Source: CAKZLS01 sp963771545
GTDB taxonomy: Bacteria; Pseudomonadota; Alphaproteobacteria; Rhodospirillales; Defluviicoccaceae
Direction of reading: 5' to 3'
Assembly (NCBI GenBank): GCA_963771545.1
Contig: CAVYTX010000002.1
Location: forward strand, 1,860,001 to 1,924,000
DNA length: 64,000 nucleotides
Within the stretch, counting starts at the first letter, position 1. Every line of letters begins with the position of its first letter. The notes under the pieces are model-generated. The model was not told where the DNA came from. It was given only the letters and a program-made list of their open reading frames with translations, and made no database searches. The translations under genes and the position numbers were made by a program. Positions 17,043 to 25,507 of this stretch are shown piece after piece.

Positions 17043-17840
17043 ATGAAGGGCGATCCCAAAAAATCAGTTGATGAAGGTAAGTATGTGGAGCCTCGACGCC
17101 CTAATGCTACCCAATCGCCCGACGCTCAAACCACTTCGTCCGCCCGTAAGCACCAATATCGTGAATATCTGTTGCCAGGTTTTCTATCAGGCGTGGTCGC
17201 GATCCTTACGCTTTTGGTCGGGTATCTCCTAAATGGACAATACGAGGCTCGTCACCTCATGGAGAAAAGTATATCCGAAAGAGTCACTCGCGAGCTTTCT
17301 TCAATACAAGCGAAAATTGCGGAAATTGAATTATCAACCAAATTATTGCAAAAGGAGATGGAATTAAAGCGTGATGAAATTGCAACAGCAGAACTTATCG
17401 CCAATTTAATCACAAAAATTGCTCCTACAGCCAAAGTGGAGTGTGAAGGCGAGTGGAAAATTGAATCACAAAAAAAAGAACAAAATGAATATTTAATAAA
17501 TTGTGATGCTACTAATAATGGATCATATCCATTTTTTGTTGATGTTCGGTTTGATGACGATACAGACACATCTTCATTTGATATTGAAAGCTATTTGGTT
17601 CCATCGGGGCGGGTGGAGCCTAATCAAAAAATTTCGGGCGGCAACAAGTTGATATTTGATAAAAAATCTGTAATGGAATTTGGTGGATACCGCCGAATAG
17701 CATTAGAATTTGAAATGAAGACAATTGACGAAATAATTGGCGCTATTATAAAGCCCGTTGAAAATGCGCAAGAACAGCAAATGATAAAAGATAGAGGAAC
17801 GATAGTCTCAAGATATGCTTTCGATTTATATTTTAATTGA
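17043..17840 (+). CDS. AT-rich membrane-anchored protein of unknown function
   Basis: A 265-residue protein I do not recognise. An N-terminal polar segment is followed by one membrane helix (LLPGFLSGVVAILTLLVGYL, about residues 43-62), a coiled coil (roughly 75-125, ISERVTRELSSIQAKIAEIE onward), and a C-terminal beta-rich domain with two cysteines (VECEGEWKIE, LINCDATNNG). The second half of the gene is strikingly AT-rich with A-ending codons, unlike its neighbours, which indicates recent transfer. The ATG at 17043 is chosen as the first before the membrane helix; no strong ribosome site precedes it, and 17004 is an alternative. Confidence 0.6.
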   Translation: MKGDPKKSVDEGKYVEPRRPNATQSPDAQTTSSARKHQYREYLLPGFLSGVVAILTLLVGYLLNGQYEARHLMEKSISERVTRELSSIQAKIAEIELSTKLLQKEMELKRDEIATAELIANLITKIAPTAKVECEGEWKIESQKKEQNEYLINCDATNNGSYPFFVDVRFDDDTDTSSFDIESYLVPSGRVEPNQKISGGNKLIFDKKSVMEFGGYRRIALEFEMKTIDEIIGAIIKPVENAQEQQMIKDRGTIVSRYAFDLYFN

Positions 17841-18337
17841 ATAATTTTTTTTCATCCCTCCCCCAAAGCCATGTAGATCGTCCGCGCACGTCGGCTCCGG
17901 GTCACGTCCGGCCTAACGGCGGTCGGACCAGACGAGTCAGCTATCTGGGGTCTTGCCGAAGCAAATAGGTTGATAGCTGACCTCGCGGATCAATCGTCGG
18001 CTATACCCCAAAACTCCCCGTGCGCGGCCACTGGCCGGCAGGCCCGGGTCTAGCCGAGGCTGTTGAAAACTATTCTGAGGGTTCATCGGCGCAAGAATGA
18101 TTTGCCGGCATGGCTATCGCCCCAATAATGATTCCGCTCAGGACGATCATTGAATCGAAGGGGTCAGAGTCAACTGATAGCCGAAACGGCGGCGGATTCA
18201 GGTTCCAAATGCACCACTTGGTGAAAACGTAGGACACGACGCGATAGACCATGACGAAGAACGACGGGGTCAGAATCGATTGATTGCGAGTTGTGTGGTA
18301 GGCTTCCGACGTGCGGGTACTGCACGGAGGGTGCTGC
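17841..18337. other. non-coding gap with RayT-associated repeats
   Basis: No gene is supported. A 9-bp inverted repeat GTCAGCTAT (17936-17944) and ATAGCTGAC (17973-17981) is present, and repeats of the GGGGTCAGA type occur at 18154-18190 and 18261-18290. CTGGGGTCTTGCCG at 17945 and GGTCTAGCCGAGG near 18046 may be a decayed, interrupted copy of the CTGAGGGTATTGC repeat. Confidence 0.4.
18154..18290 (+). repeat. GGGGTCAGARTC repeats before the RayT remnant
   Basis: GGGGTCAGAGTCAACTGAT (18159-18177), followed by AGCCGAAACGGC, and ACGGGGTCAGAATCGATTGA (18263-18282) flank the transposase remnant. Such motifs are typical of the flanks of REP-associated tyrosine transposase genes. A near copy of the first, including the CCGAAA tail, is at 19435-19468. 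Confidence 0.5.
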
Positions 18338-18510
18338 ATGGCGCGCCTGTCCCGATATGATTTGCCCGGTTATTCGCAGCACGTGATCCAGCGCGGCAAC
18401 AACCGCCAGGCGATTTTCGCCGACGGCGAGGACCAGGCGTGTTTCCTCGAACTCCCGCGGGGCGGCGCCGGCAAGTGCGATTGCGACATCCATGCGCGCC
18501 ATCAATCGAA
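18338..18510 (+). pseudogene. REP-associated tyrosine transposase (RayT/Y1_Tnp) remnant
   Basis: The first 50-57 residues match the family start closely (MARLSRYDLPGYSQHVIQRG, NNRQAIFADGEDQACFLE, GKCDCDIHA), then similarity stops before the catalytic HUH histidines and tyrosine. Only about one fifth of the usual 200-plus residue protein remains. GGAGG lies nine bases before the ATG. The frame stays open to 18646 but that tail is not RayT-like. Confidence 0.75.
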
Positions 18511-18626
18511 CCTGACCCCGTTGATCTGCGTGGGCAACCGACAAGTCCAGTCCGTCCGGAATATATCGGCGCGGATGGACCCGCCGGAATGGCGGGGCTT
18601 CATGCCGATCTTATCGGCTCTTTCGT

Positions 18627-18965
18627 TCATCGCTCGTAAGTCCTGACATTGATCTGACCGGCGCGGCCTGCTGGCCGGGGCCGCACGGAGATTTCAACAT
18701 CCTGATCGAGAGCCGTCAGAAACTCCATGAGCCGTTCCACGGAGAACGTCCCGGATCGACCATTCATCAGGGCTGACACGTGCGGCTGCTTAATGCCGAG
18801 CGCCTTACCGGCCTGCGTCTGGTTCAAACCGCTGGCCTTGATCAGCTTATAAATTTGCAGGGTCAAATGGGCCTTTAGCAATTCCTTTTCAGGATTCGGG
18901 AAGCCCAGGTCAGCAAAGACGTTGCCGCTGCTCTCTTCATATTTTCTATTTGCCTTGTCTGTCAT
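18627..18965 (-). CDS. HigA-type XRE antitoxin
   Basis: A 112-residue DNA-binding antitoxin. The C-terminal half is a helix-turn-helix of the HTH_37 type: LKAHLTLQIYKLIKASGLNQ, TQAGKALGIKQPHVSALMNG, RSGTFSVERLMEFLTALDQD. It follows the toxin gene by two bases, in the toxin-first order of HigBA-like modules, and would bind the toxin and repress the promoter. The ATG at 18965 is the first in frame after the toxin stop. Confidence 0.88.
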   Translation of the reverse strand: MTDKANRKYEESSGNVFADLGFPNPEKELLKAHLTLQIYKLIKASGLNQTQAGKALGIKQPHVSALMNGRSGTFSVERLMEFLTALDQDVEISVRPRPAGRAGQINVRTYER

Positions 18966-18967
18966 GG

Positions 18968-19330
18968 TTAATTCTGCCTTTCCTTGTGTATTGTCTCGGC
19001 CTCCTTCAAGCGTTTTTTGATGAGGTCGATTTCCTTTTGCGGTGTCGCCCTGCCCTTCTTGGCTTTCTTCTGGAAGGCATGAAGCACATACAGGACCCCG
19101 GAAAACCGGACCGTGTACACCACTCTGTAGGTGTCGGTGGCGTAATCGGTGACAACTTCCAGCACCGAACGGCCACCAAAGCCTTTCAGCGGCTTCACCG
19201 ACGGATAGGTTACCCCGCACTGAGCCGCGTAAAGGGCCTGCCCGATATCCCTCTGGACGGCCTTTGGAAAGGTTTTAAGGTCTTTCCGTGCTGATCCGAC
19301 CCATGCAACTGTTTTCGCTTCATCAGTCAT
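18968..19330 (-). CDS. HigB/Gp49-like RelE-family toxin
   Basis: A 120-residue RelE-fold protein: VAWVGSARKDLKTFPKAVQRDIG, YPSVKPLKGFGGRSVLEVVTDY, YRVVYTVRFSGVLYVLHAFQKKAKKG (pieces), matching phage-derived Gp49-like HigB toxins that cleave mRNA at the ribosome. Length and C-terminal KKAKKG are normal. It is the first gene of a two-gene operon with the antitoxin. Confidence 0.88.
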   Translation of the reverse strand: MTDEAKTVAWVGSARKDLKTFPKAVQRDIGQALYAAQCGVTYPSVKPLKGFGGRSVLEVVTDYATDTYRVVYTVRFSGVLYVLHAFQKKAKKGRATPQKEIDLIKKRLKEAETIHKERQN

Positions 19331-19380
19331 TATACGAATATTCTTATCCTTGTATAGCGGTCAAGCAATAAATAGGGAGC

Positions 19381-19468
19381 GACGGGGTCGAGCGACGGGG
19401 TCCCGAGCGAAGTAATCGAAGGGGTCATAATCGACGGGGTCAGAGTCAGTTGATATCCGAAATGGCTG
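19381..19468 (+). repeat. tandem CGACGGGGTC motifs and RayT-type repeat
   Basis: GACGGGGTC recurs at 19381, 19393 and 19433 with GAAGGGGTC at 19418, and the last passes into CAGAGTCAGTTGATATCCGA, a near copy of 18163-18185. Together with that copy it brackets the RayT remnant and the HigBA module. Confidence 0.5.
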
Positions 19469-19492
19469 TCCGCGATGATTCGATATCGATCA

Positions 19493-19744
19493 TCAAAAAT
19501 GCAGCGTAGCCAAAATGCGATCATGCAAAACTCGCATGATTTCGATGCCGTAGGCTGTCTCACGGTAATAAACCACATGACGGATAACCGGATATTTGCG
19601 GTATCCGACGCGGATATTCTTGCAAATCGTCCCGGCCTTCGGGCTTTCGGCCAGAAACTGAAAGTCGGCGGCCAAATCGTCAATATAACGGTCGGCCTGC
19701 TGTGCGCCCCATTGGGTCATTGAATGCAGCCAAACGGCCACCAT
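19493..19744 (-). CDS. RelE/ParE-family toxin, N-terminus short or lost
   Basis: An 83-residue protein with the ParE pattern: WLHSMTQWGAQQADRYIDDL, AESPKAGTICKNIRVGYRKY, HVVYYRETAYGIEIMRVLHD. Typical ParE proteins begin 12-20 residues earlier with a beta strand. In frame upstream one reads ARAKARED, then the stop codon of the antitoxin gene, with no start codon. Either translation starts at 19744 and the first strand is missing, or the module is decaying. The upstream gene is ParD-like, so the pair is parDE type (gyrase poison in studied members). Confidence 0.7.
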   Translation of the reverse strand: MVAVWLHSMTQWGAQQADRYIDDLAADFQFLAESPKAGTICKNIRVGYRKYPVIRHVVYYRETAYGIEIMRVLHDRILATLHF

Positions 19745-19774
19745 ATCCTCCCTCGCTTTTGCGCGAGCCTGTAC

Positions 19775-20032
19775 TCAGCGTGATTTGGCGGCATGTTTCG
19801 CAGCCATTTCTCGCTTGAACTGGCTGCCGTCAAACGGTCGTGGTTCTCCGCTTTCCTCTGCCTCGATCAACGCGGCGCGGATCGCTTCAATATCGGCTTG
19901 ACTGGCTTGGTCGCGGCGTATCAGGTCGCGGATATATTCGCTATCATTGGTAAACGCGCCCGCCGCGATCTGCGCCTTTATCCAGGTATCCTGCTGGTCG
20001 GTTACGGTGATGGTTTTTCGCTTGGTGCTCAT
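19775..20032 (-). CDS. ParD-family antitoxin
   Basis: An 85-residue antitoxin: MSTKRKTITVTDQQDTWIKAQI and GAFTNDSEYIRDLIRRDQAS form the ribbon-helix-helix, followed by a charged toxin-binding tail (ALIEAEESGEPRPFDGSQFK). The ATG at 20032 is chosen because family similarity starts there. The toxin frame follows 30 bases later in the same phase. Confidence 0.87.
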   Translation of the reverse strand: MSTKRKTITVTDQQDTWIKAQIAAGAFTNDSEYIRDLIRRDQASQADIEAIRAALIEAEESGEPRPFDGSQFKREMAAKHAAKSR

Positions 20033-20204
20033 CAAACGGACTCCAAGGGCGCTTACGAAAAAAAACATACTATTGGTGCAGAATAGCACATTTTCTATTG
20101 CGCCCAAGGTCCCTTGTTTGATTAACTGTCGTTTGCTTTTCTTCCTCATTCCCGAGCGTAACGCGCCGCACGCGGCTGCTGGCGGCCGTCCGCCAGGAAA
20201 TCGT

Positions 20205-20350
20205 CGCTGAAGCCCCGCGCCTGGGCGGCGCGCAGTTGACGCCAGTGGCCGCTTACGTCCTCTTGGGAGATGCGTGGCGTGTTCGGATCATCGGCCTCGC
20301 CGCATGGCCTGCTCGACCTCGAACCGGAACCAGGCGTCGTGCTCCCGCGC
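20205..20350 (-). pseudogene. frameshifted remnant of a small RelB/ParD-like antitoxin
   Basis: In one frame the strand reads REHDAWFRFEVEQAM and, after a frame change near 20300, EADDPNTPRISQEDVSGHWR and QLRAAQARG. Joined, this resembles the short antitoxins with a HDAWFRAxVxxAL...EADDP...xSHEDV pattern. No toxin frame was found next to it. The rest of the interval 20033-20479 shows no other gene. Confidence 0.4.
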
Positions 20351-20479
20351 CTAGTGCCAGCACGGGCGCTGGGGGTCAGGGCTAGCATCGCAGCATTCGC
20401 CCCCACCCTCACCCCGACCAGTCTTCGCCCCGCAAGCCTGCCCCGCGGTGGAATTCGATCGTGTTGTTGGTGACGAGCG

Positions 20480-21256
20480 TCACGTGGCGGGTGTAACGAT
20501 GTCGGCGATGGGTGCGGGCGACACCGCGAAGGGGTGCTGAAACGGGTTGCCGTGGATCAGAATAATCGCCGCCGACGGCGCCGCCGCGGTGGCGAACAGA
20601 AGGACGGCCAGAAACTGGGCACGCGGCAGTTCCACGTGGACCATGGCGATGGAGATCAGGGTCAGAAAGCCGAGGAAGGCCATCCCCAGCCATTTCAGCG
20701 GATTGACATGGGTCTGGCTCAACGCGATCCGCACCTCGCGGGTGCCGCGGACGTCGATGGCCTGCTGCAGCATCTGCCGGGCGACGCCGGGGTCAGCCGC
20801 CCCGGTCACGTCGCCGGCGGAGACCAGGCCGATCAGGGCGTCCAGTTGGCGGGAAACCGCCTCGCTGCACTCGCGGCGCGCCAGGCGCGGCCATTCGGCG
20901 GTGACGATCAGCCGCGCGTAACCGTTGACCGCCTCGGTGACATTCGACCGGGCTGGCTCGGGCAGGACCTGGGCCAGGTCGACGATGTTGCGCAGGCTGC
21001 CCGCTTCGCCATAGACGGTGTCGAGGGCGCGATCACGGGCGTCCCAGGTGTCGTTGGCGAGAAACGCCAGGTTCAGCGCAAAGATGACGTTGATCACGGT
21101 GAGGAAATTCTGGGCGATCCCATGGTACGTCTTGATGAACGCCGAATAGCGCGAGCGCTGCGCCAGCCATAGGACGGCGAAAGCCGCGCCGTAGGTGCCG
21201 AGCAGTACGACGGCGGCCAGGTAATATTGGTCGTGGGCCCCGAGATTGAACGACAT
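20480..21256 (-). CDS. DUF4239 (bestrophin-like) membrane protein
   Basis: A 258-residue protein with membrane helices at about residues 12-32 (YYLAAVVLLGTYGAAFAVLW), 50-66, 185-205 (WLGMAFLGFLTLISIAMVHV) and 212-232, and a soluble central loop containing NDTWDARDRALDTVYGEA, the conserved block of DUF4239 proteins. Members are annotated bestrophin-like, but transport has not been shown for this family. It stands alone, divergent from nothing obvious. Confidence 0.75.
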   Translation of the reverse strand: MSFNLGAHDQYYLAAVVLLGTYGAAFAVLWLAQRSRYSAFIKTYHGIAQNFLTVINVIFALNLAFLANDTWDARDRALDTVYGEAGSLRNIVDLAQVLPEPARSNVTEAVNGYARLIVTAEWPRLARRECSEAVSRQLDALIGLVSAGDVTGAADPGVARQMLQQAIDVRGTREVRIALSQTHVNPLKWLGMAFLGFLTLISIAMVHVELPRAQFLAVLLFATAAAPSAAIILIHGNPFQHPFAVSPAPIADIVTPAT

Positions 21257-21515
21257 GAGTGAACGTCTTCGCAGCGGTTCTTTATTCCGGTTTCATACGC
21301 GGGAACGCGTTTCGGATGAAGCTCGTTCGCCGGCGCGACACTCGGCCGGCCGTTTGCGGCTCCTCGACGCCGTTTATGATCGCGTTCTGGTTTGCGATCA
21401 AGGAGGGGTTGCCGCGAGTCTCCGGAGCGGGCCGGATGCACACCTTGGAGCCAGATCCAGACTTGCAGGAAGCAAGAAATCGCCCTTTCAACAATCCAGA
21501 CCTGAAAACCGGCGG

Positions 21516-21710
21516 CTAGATGCACTCAGCAAGCAGACGTTTGGCGGCCTCCAGGGTCATTTCCAGCGGGTTGCGGAAGCTGTCGGGTTTTCGATGGCCA
21601 TGGCCGCCAGGTCGTCGATAGCGTCGGTGGCTACGCCGAGGTCGCGGAGCATGTCGGGGATTCCGACCTCGGCCCGGAGCGCGCAAACGAAGTCTTCTCG
21701 TTGCCGCAAT
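21516..21710 (-). pseudogene. remnant of an iron alcohol dehydrogenase C-terminus (duplicate of the 25508-26653 gene tail)
   Basis: The strand reads DFVCALRAEVGIPDMLRDLG, VATDAIDDLAAMAIENPTAS, then a one-base loss shifts frame, and the other frame ends MTLEAAKRLLAECI with the stop at 21516-21518. The intact gene at 25508 has LDFVLALRAEVGIPDKLRDLG, VATDRIDDLAAMAIEDPTAS and LTLEAAKALLKECI. No upstream part of the gene remains here. Confidence 0.8.
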
Positions 21711-21755
21711 TAAATCGCGCTGCGGCGCTCATGCGTGCGAGCACGGCAAGCGTGG

Positions 21756-22700
21756 CTACAGAAGACCGAGCATGCGGAAACTTGTGTGACTGCTCTTGGT
21801 GACGATCACGTGGTCATGCAGGACCATGTCAACGCTCTCCAGGGCGTTCTTGATCGTTTTGGTCATCTCGATGTCCCCCTGAGAGGGCTTTTGCCGATTA
21901 CTCGGATGATTGTGAACGATAAGAACGGCGCTCGCGTCGAGGATCAAGGCGCGCTTGACGATCTCGCGCGGATAGACCGGCGTATGATCGATGGTTCCCT
22001 CGCTTTGCATCTCATCGGCAAGCAAGACGTTGCTTCGGTCGAGAAAAAGGGCCCTGAATTGCTCCACCGTTTTGTGCGCCATCGTCGCCCTGAGATACAC
22101 AATCAACTTGTCCCAATTGGTGATCACCGGTTTTTCGACGATCTCCTGCCGGGCCAGGTGCCCCGCGACGCCACGGACGGCTTGAAAGGCATTGAAGATG
22201 TCGCGATCGATGGGTCCCAGATCGGCGAGCTGATGGAGTTCGGCGTTGAACACCCCCGCGAGAGTCTGAAACCGGTCAAGCAGCTTTTCCGCCAGGCTAT
22301 TGCAATCCTTGATGCGCCCCGTTGTGTACAGGACCATTTCGACAAAGTCGCCGTCCGGCATCGTCTGGCCACGGGCCGCGAGCGACAGGAACTGATACCA
22401 GAGATCATTGCGCCGGGTTCGCCGCTCCCCCAGCGTGAAGGGAAATCGTCCGGCGGGGTTTCCCGCCGTGATCCCAAATGCCATTTGACTGGCATCCGAC
22501 ATACCCTGCAGTTCGCGGCGTGTGGCGGGACAAGGCCCGACCGCGCGCTTGAACGCCTCGCCGGCAATGCGAACCGGAGCGCCTCGGGTTGCCCCGTCTT
22601 GCGCCGCGTTCGGCAAGCGGTACTCGAGGACGCCATGGTCCGGCGAAGAAAGCGGCTGGACATCGTCCTCGGGAATATTCGGCGCTTTACGTTTCTCCAT
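21756..22700 (-). CDS. radC: RadC-family JAB/MPN domain protein
   Basis: A 314-residue protein with an N-terminal helix-hairpin-helix-like part (LAEKLLDRFQTLAGVFNAEL) and a C-terminal MPN/JAMM domain: EQFRALFLDRSNVLLADEMQ, YPREIVKRALILDASAVLIV and HNHPSNRQKPSQGD, which fits HxHx(10)D. RadC proteins usually have HNHPSGDP; here the G is N. The molecular role of RadC is still unclear despite the DNA-repair name, and copies are common on mobile elements, consistent with this island. The ATG at 22700 is a choice among several; longer starts to 22772 exist. Confidence 0.8.
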   Translation of the reverse strand: MEKRKAPNIPEDDVQPLSSPDHGVLEYRLPNAAQDGATRGAPVRIAGEAFKRAVGPCPATRRELQGMSDASQMAFGITAGNPAGRFPFTLGERRTRRNDLWYQFLSLAARGQTMPDGDFVEMVLYTTGRIKDCNSLAEKLLDRFQTLAGVFNAELHQLADLGPIDRDIFNAFQAVRGVAGHLARQEIVEKPVITNWDKLIVYLRATMAHKTVEQFRALFLDRSNVLLADEMQSEGTIDHTPVYPREIVKRALILDASAVLIVHNHPSNRQKPSQGDIEMTKTIKNALESVDMVLHDHVIVTKSSHTSFRMLGLL

Positions 22701-22898
22701 GAAAGGTTGTTCTCCATTTTCGCGAAACATGCAACCAATGGAGGAGCTATTTTCGAACACGCAAGCCCCCACTTGCTCAGTCCCAAGTCACTTAACTCAT
22801 ACGGGTACCATTAGATCAAGGCTTATTTTCAACACATTTAGCGATACCGGGTCTCCGGTCCCGGACCTTCCGCTTGGAATTCGATCTCGGCGACCCCA

Positions 22899-24338
22899 TC
22901 AAAATGTCCAACGAACTTGAAGGGCAAGAACGTTCGCGTCCATTTCCGCGTCGCCGGAAAAACTTCCCACAAACGGGCTCTGTTGGTCGCTCGCCGAAAG
23001 ATCGATCGATCCGCCCTTGGAAAAGACGTGCATATAGCTGAAGTCGATCATGAGGTTGGGAAACGGAGTGTAATTCGCGCCAAACGAAAGCAAGTAACGA
23101 TCACCGGTTGGAATCCGCGGTGTGCGCGTTTTATTGGGGATCGGGCTCTGATCGAACGCCGCGCCACCGCGCAGTGTCCACGTCGCGTCCGGCCGTCAAG
23201 TGGCGCCGGCCGCAAAAAACCACGTATCTCCCCAGTCGTGATCGGTGGTGTTGGTCGGTTGCGCCGGATTGTCGAATTTGAGCGTCAGATCCTTGAATCG
23301 GCTCCAGCGCGTGAACTGGCCTTCCCCCATCAATGCCCATTCATCCGTAAATTCGTGGTAGAGGCCAAACGAGGCCGTCTCGGGTGTCGTGACATCGGCG
23401 GTGACGTTGCCGTTTTGGAAAAGTCCCCGATTGCGCAGCGCCGCGCCGACGCCCGCGCTATCCAGTCTGAAACGGGAATCGCCGCGCAGCGTATGATGGA
23501 TCGCCGATCGGTAGGCCGTCCCAACGCGGCTGCCGGTCCAGGGCTCGTAGAGGATGCCGAGACTATATCCGTAGGCAATGTCATCGCCGCTGACCCTGGC
23601 GCGGCCGTCTTGCCGCGTCGGAACCGAGCCCGGAATGCCGGATGCCCGTCCGATCGAGCCGAAGTCGATGGCGTTGGTCAACCGGGCCTCGATACGCTGC
23701 ACGTTAAGGCCGCCCGCCACCGAAACTCCATCCAAGACTTCCCACGCCACGGTTGGATTGACTCTTAACGTGCTGATTTTCGAATGCTGAGCGTAGTAGC
23801 GGCCAACCCAATCGTCTTCATACTCCGTTTCAAGCCCGAACGGGACGTTGACGCCCAAACCGAGTTTGACATTCTGCTCCAGTCCGAAAGCCCGCCGCAG
23901 ATCCAGGGGCCCGTAGAGCACAGGCACGAATACGTTCTCGCCGGCGTTGCTTCCACCCGCGTTGCCGCCAATCGGTGTTCCTAGCCCGGAGGTTCCTTTC
24001 GCGTCGCGTATCTTCAAGTTTGGCAAGATCGCGCTGCCGCCGAGCATGATTTGACTTCCTTCCTGCCGGGCGAGGGCGGCGGGATTGAAGAACATGTAGC
24101 TGAGATCCTCGGCGCCGGCGGTCGCTCCGGCAAACGCGTTGCCGAGAGCGGTGGCGCGTTGCTCCCGTAAAGCGAAGCCCGACGCGTGCGCGGGGCCGCT
24201 CCATCCAATGGACAGCAGCGTGAGACCGGCCACGAGAGACGCCGTCCCCAGCGACCGTCTCGCGCGATCCGCGCGGGGACCATGGGCCCCTGTTTCGAGT
24301 AGGACGGTATTCCGCGAAGTGCCCGTGCTTGAGCTCAT
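22899..24338 (-). pseudogene. OmpP1/FadL-family outer membrane transporter with an internal TGA stop
   Basis: Beta-barrel transporter for hydrophobic compounds such as long-chain fatty acids. From ATG 24338 it has a signal peptide (LVAGLTLLSIGWSGPAHA), then the FadL start GFALREQRATALGNAFAGAT and AEDLSYMFFNPAALA. The frame runs 380 codons to TGA at 23196-23198, then continues in the same frame, without any shift, through RPDATWTLRGGAAFDQSPIP to the normal end VLALQVRWTF at 22899. In the family the stop position is usually Trp or Tyr (ATWRPD), so a single TGG to TGA change explains it. The truncated protein would lack the last strands and C-terminal Phe needed for barrel insertion. Confidence 0.8.
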
Positions 24339-24530
24339 TCTGTCTTCTGCACCTTTCCGAGCGACACCTTGCCGTTGCTCGCCATGACCACAAAGAATAA
24401 CCCGTTTGGGGTAGGTTAACGTTTTCACCGCTTGCGGGGCAAGGGGTCATTTATCCAGCGGCCGAAGCGCCAGAAAAAATTCAGGCGTGATGGTGGATCG
24501 CATGCGATCCGCTTGCTCAATCGTCGAGGG

Positions 24531-24559
24531 TTGACATATTCCTATAATAGGATTATTAA
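24531..24559 (+). promoter_or_regulatory. sigma-70 type promoter for the DUF5765 gene
   Basis: TTGACA (24531-24536), 17 bases, then TATTAA (24554-24559), in an AT-rich stretch about 30 bases before the start codon. The match to consensus is unusually good for this GC-rich genome. Confidence 0.6.
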
Positions 24560-24587
24560 CCCTTTTTTATTTTCTGGAGGCCAAATA

Positions 24588-25346
24588 GTGTGTTGGAGCG
24601 GAGAAGCATCGGCAACCGTGGCAGTGATCGGTCTTGGTTCAACAGCCTATGCGGCCTATCGGGGAGAGCCGACCCCTCTCTGGGTGGCGCTGGGTTACTT
24701 CTCTTTGATGGAGGTCCTACAGGCTTTCACGTATATGGTAATCGGTGACTGTAGTAGCCCCGCCAACCAAATAGCGACGTTACTGGGTTATATACATATC
24801 GCTTTTCAGCCTCTTTTTGGAAATGCGCTTTTCATGCATTTTATACCAGCCGAAGTGAGGCGGAGAATTCAGGGTCCCGTTTATTTTCTTTGTTCCGCTT
24901 CCGCGGTCTTCATGCTCATTCAAATGTATCCATTTCATTGGGCGGAAACGTGCACGATCGGTAAGATACTGTGCTCCCAGATGTTATGTTCGGTGCCCGG
25001 TCAATGGCACATCGCGTGGGACATACCGTATAACGCAATCGGCGAAATTAACTATAATATACCTATACTAAAATCTGGATTTTTTTCATACACGTTAACG
25101 ATGTTCGTTTTGCCGATACTGTATGGATCATGGCGCATGACCCTGTACCATATTCTACTTGGGCCGGTGCCGGCTCGTTTACTGACGGATAACTTGAATG
25201 AGTTTGCCGCCGTCTGGTGCCTGGTATCGATTGGCTTTCTGCTCATCGTCGTCAAAACGCCCGTTCGCGGAATTCTTTACGTTAATGCATGGCCACTCTG
25301 GCCCCGACGCATTCACCGTCGGATAGAGCAAACCGATCTTCCTTGA
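24588..25346 (+). CDS. DUF5765 family multipass membrane protein
   Basis: A 252-residue protein beginning VCWSGEASATVAVIGLGSTA, with about seven membrane helices and cysteines in MVIGDCSSPANQ, CTIGKILCSQMLCSVPGQWH. These features match DUF5765, whose function is not known. GTG at 24588 is chosen because CTGGAGG lies eight bases before it; no ATG occurs until well inside the first conserved block. Codon use is richer in A and T than in neighbours, so it may be acquired. Confidence 0.7.
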   Translation: MCWSGEASATVAVIGLGSTAYAAYRGEPTPLWVALGYFSLMEVLQAFTYMVIGDCSSPANQIATLLGYIHIAFQPLFGNALFMHFIPAEVRRRIQGPVYFLCSASAVFMLIQMYPFHWAETCTIGKILCSQMLCSVPGQWHIAWDIPYNAIGEINYNIPILKSGFFSYTLTMFVLPILYGSWRMTLYHILLGPVPARLLTDNLNEFAAVWCLVSIGFLLIVVKTPVRGILYVNAWPLWPRRIHRRIEQTDLP

Positions 25347-25354
25347 TGGGCGTA

Positions 25355-25387
25355 ATACCAACGGTCGTTGATTATGACCGTTGGTAT
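25355..25387. repeat. dispersed palindromic repeat ATACCAACGGTC family, copy 2 (complete)
   Basis: ATACCAACGGTC (25355-25366) and GACCGTTGGTAT (25376-25387) are perfect complements around GTTGATTAT. A second half-unit GCCGTTGATAATGACCGTGGGTAT follows directly to about 25412. It lies between convergent genes and may also act as a transcription terminator. Confidence 0.75.
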
Positions 25388-25507
25388 AGCCGTTGATAAT
25401 GACCGTGGGTATGATTGGGCAGTGCCATCATCGGCGCTCGGATAAGCATTTACCGGTTCCGGGGGCAGGACAAGCTTTGTAGCATTCATGCCCGAGCATC
25501 GTAGCGG

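Noticed and set aside
21735..22814. 359-codon plus-strand frame opposite RadC
   Set aside because: The minus strand shows a complete JAMM motif and RadC order; the plus frame shows no family.
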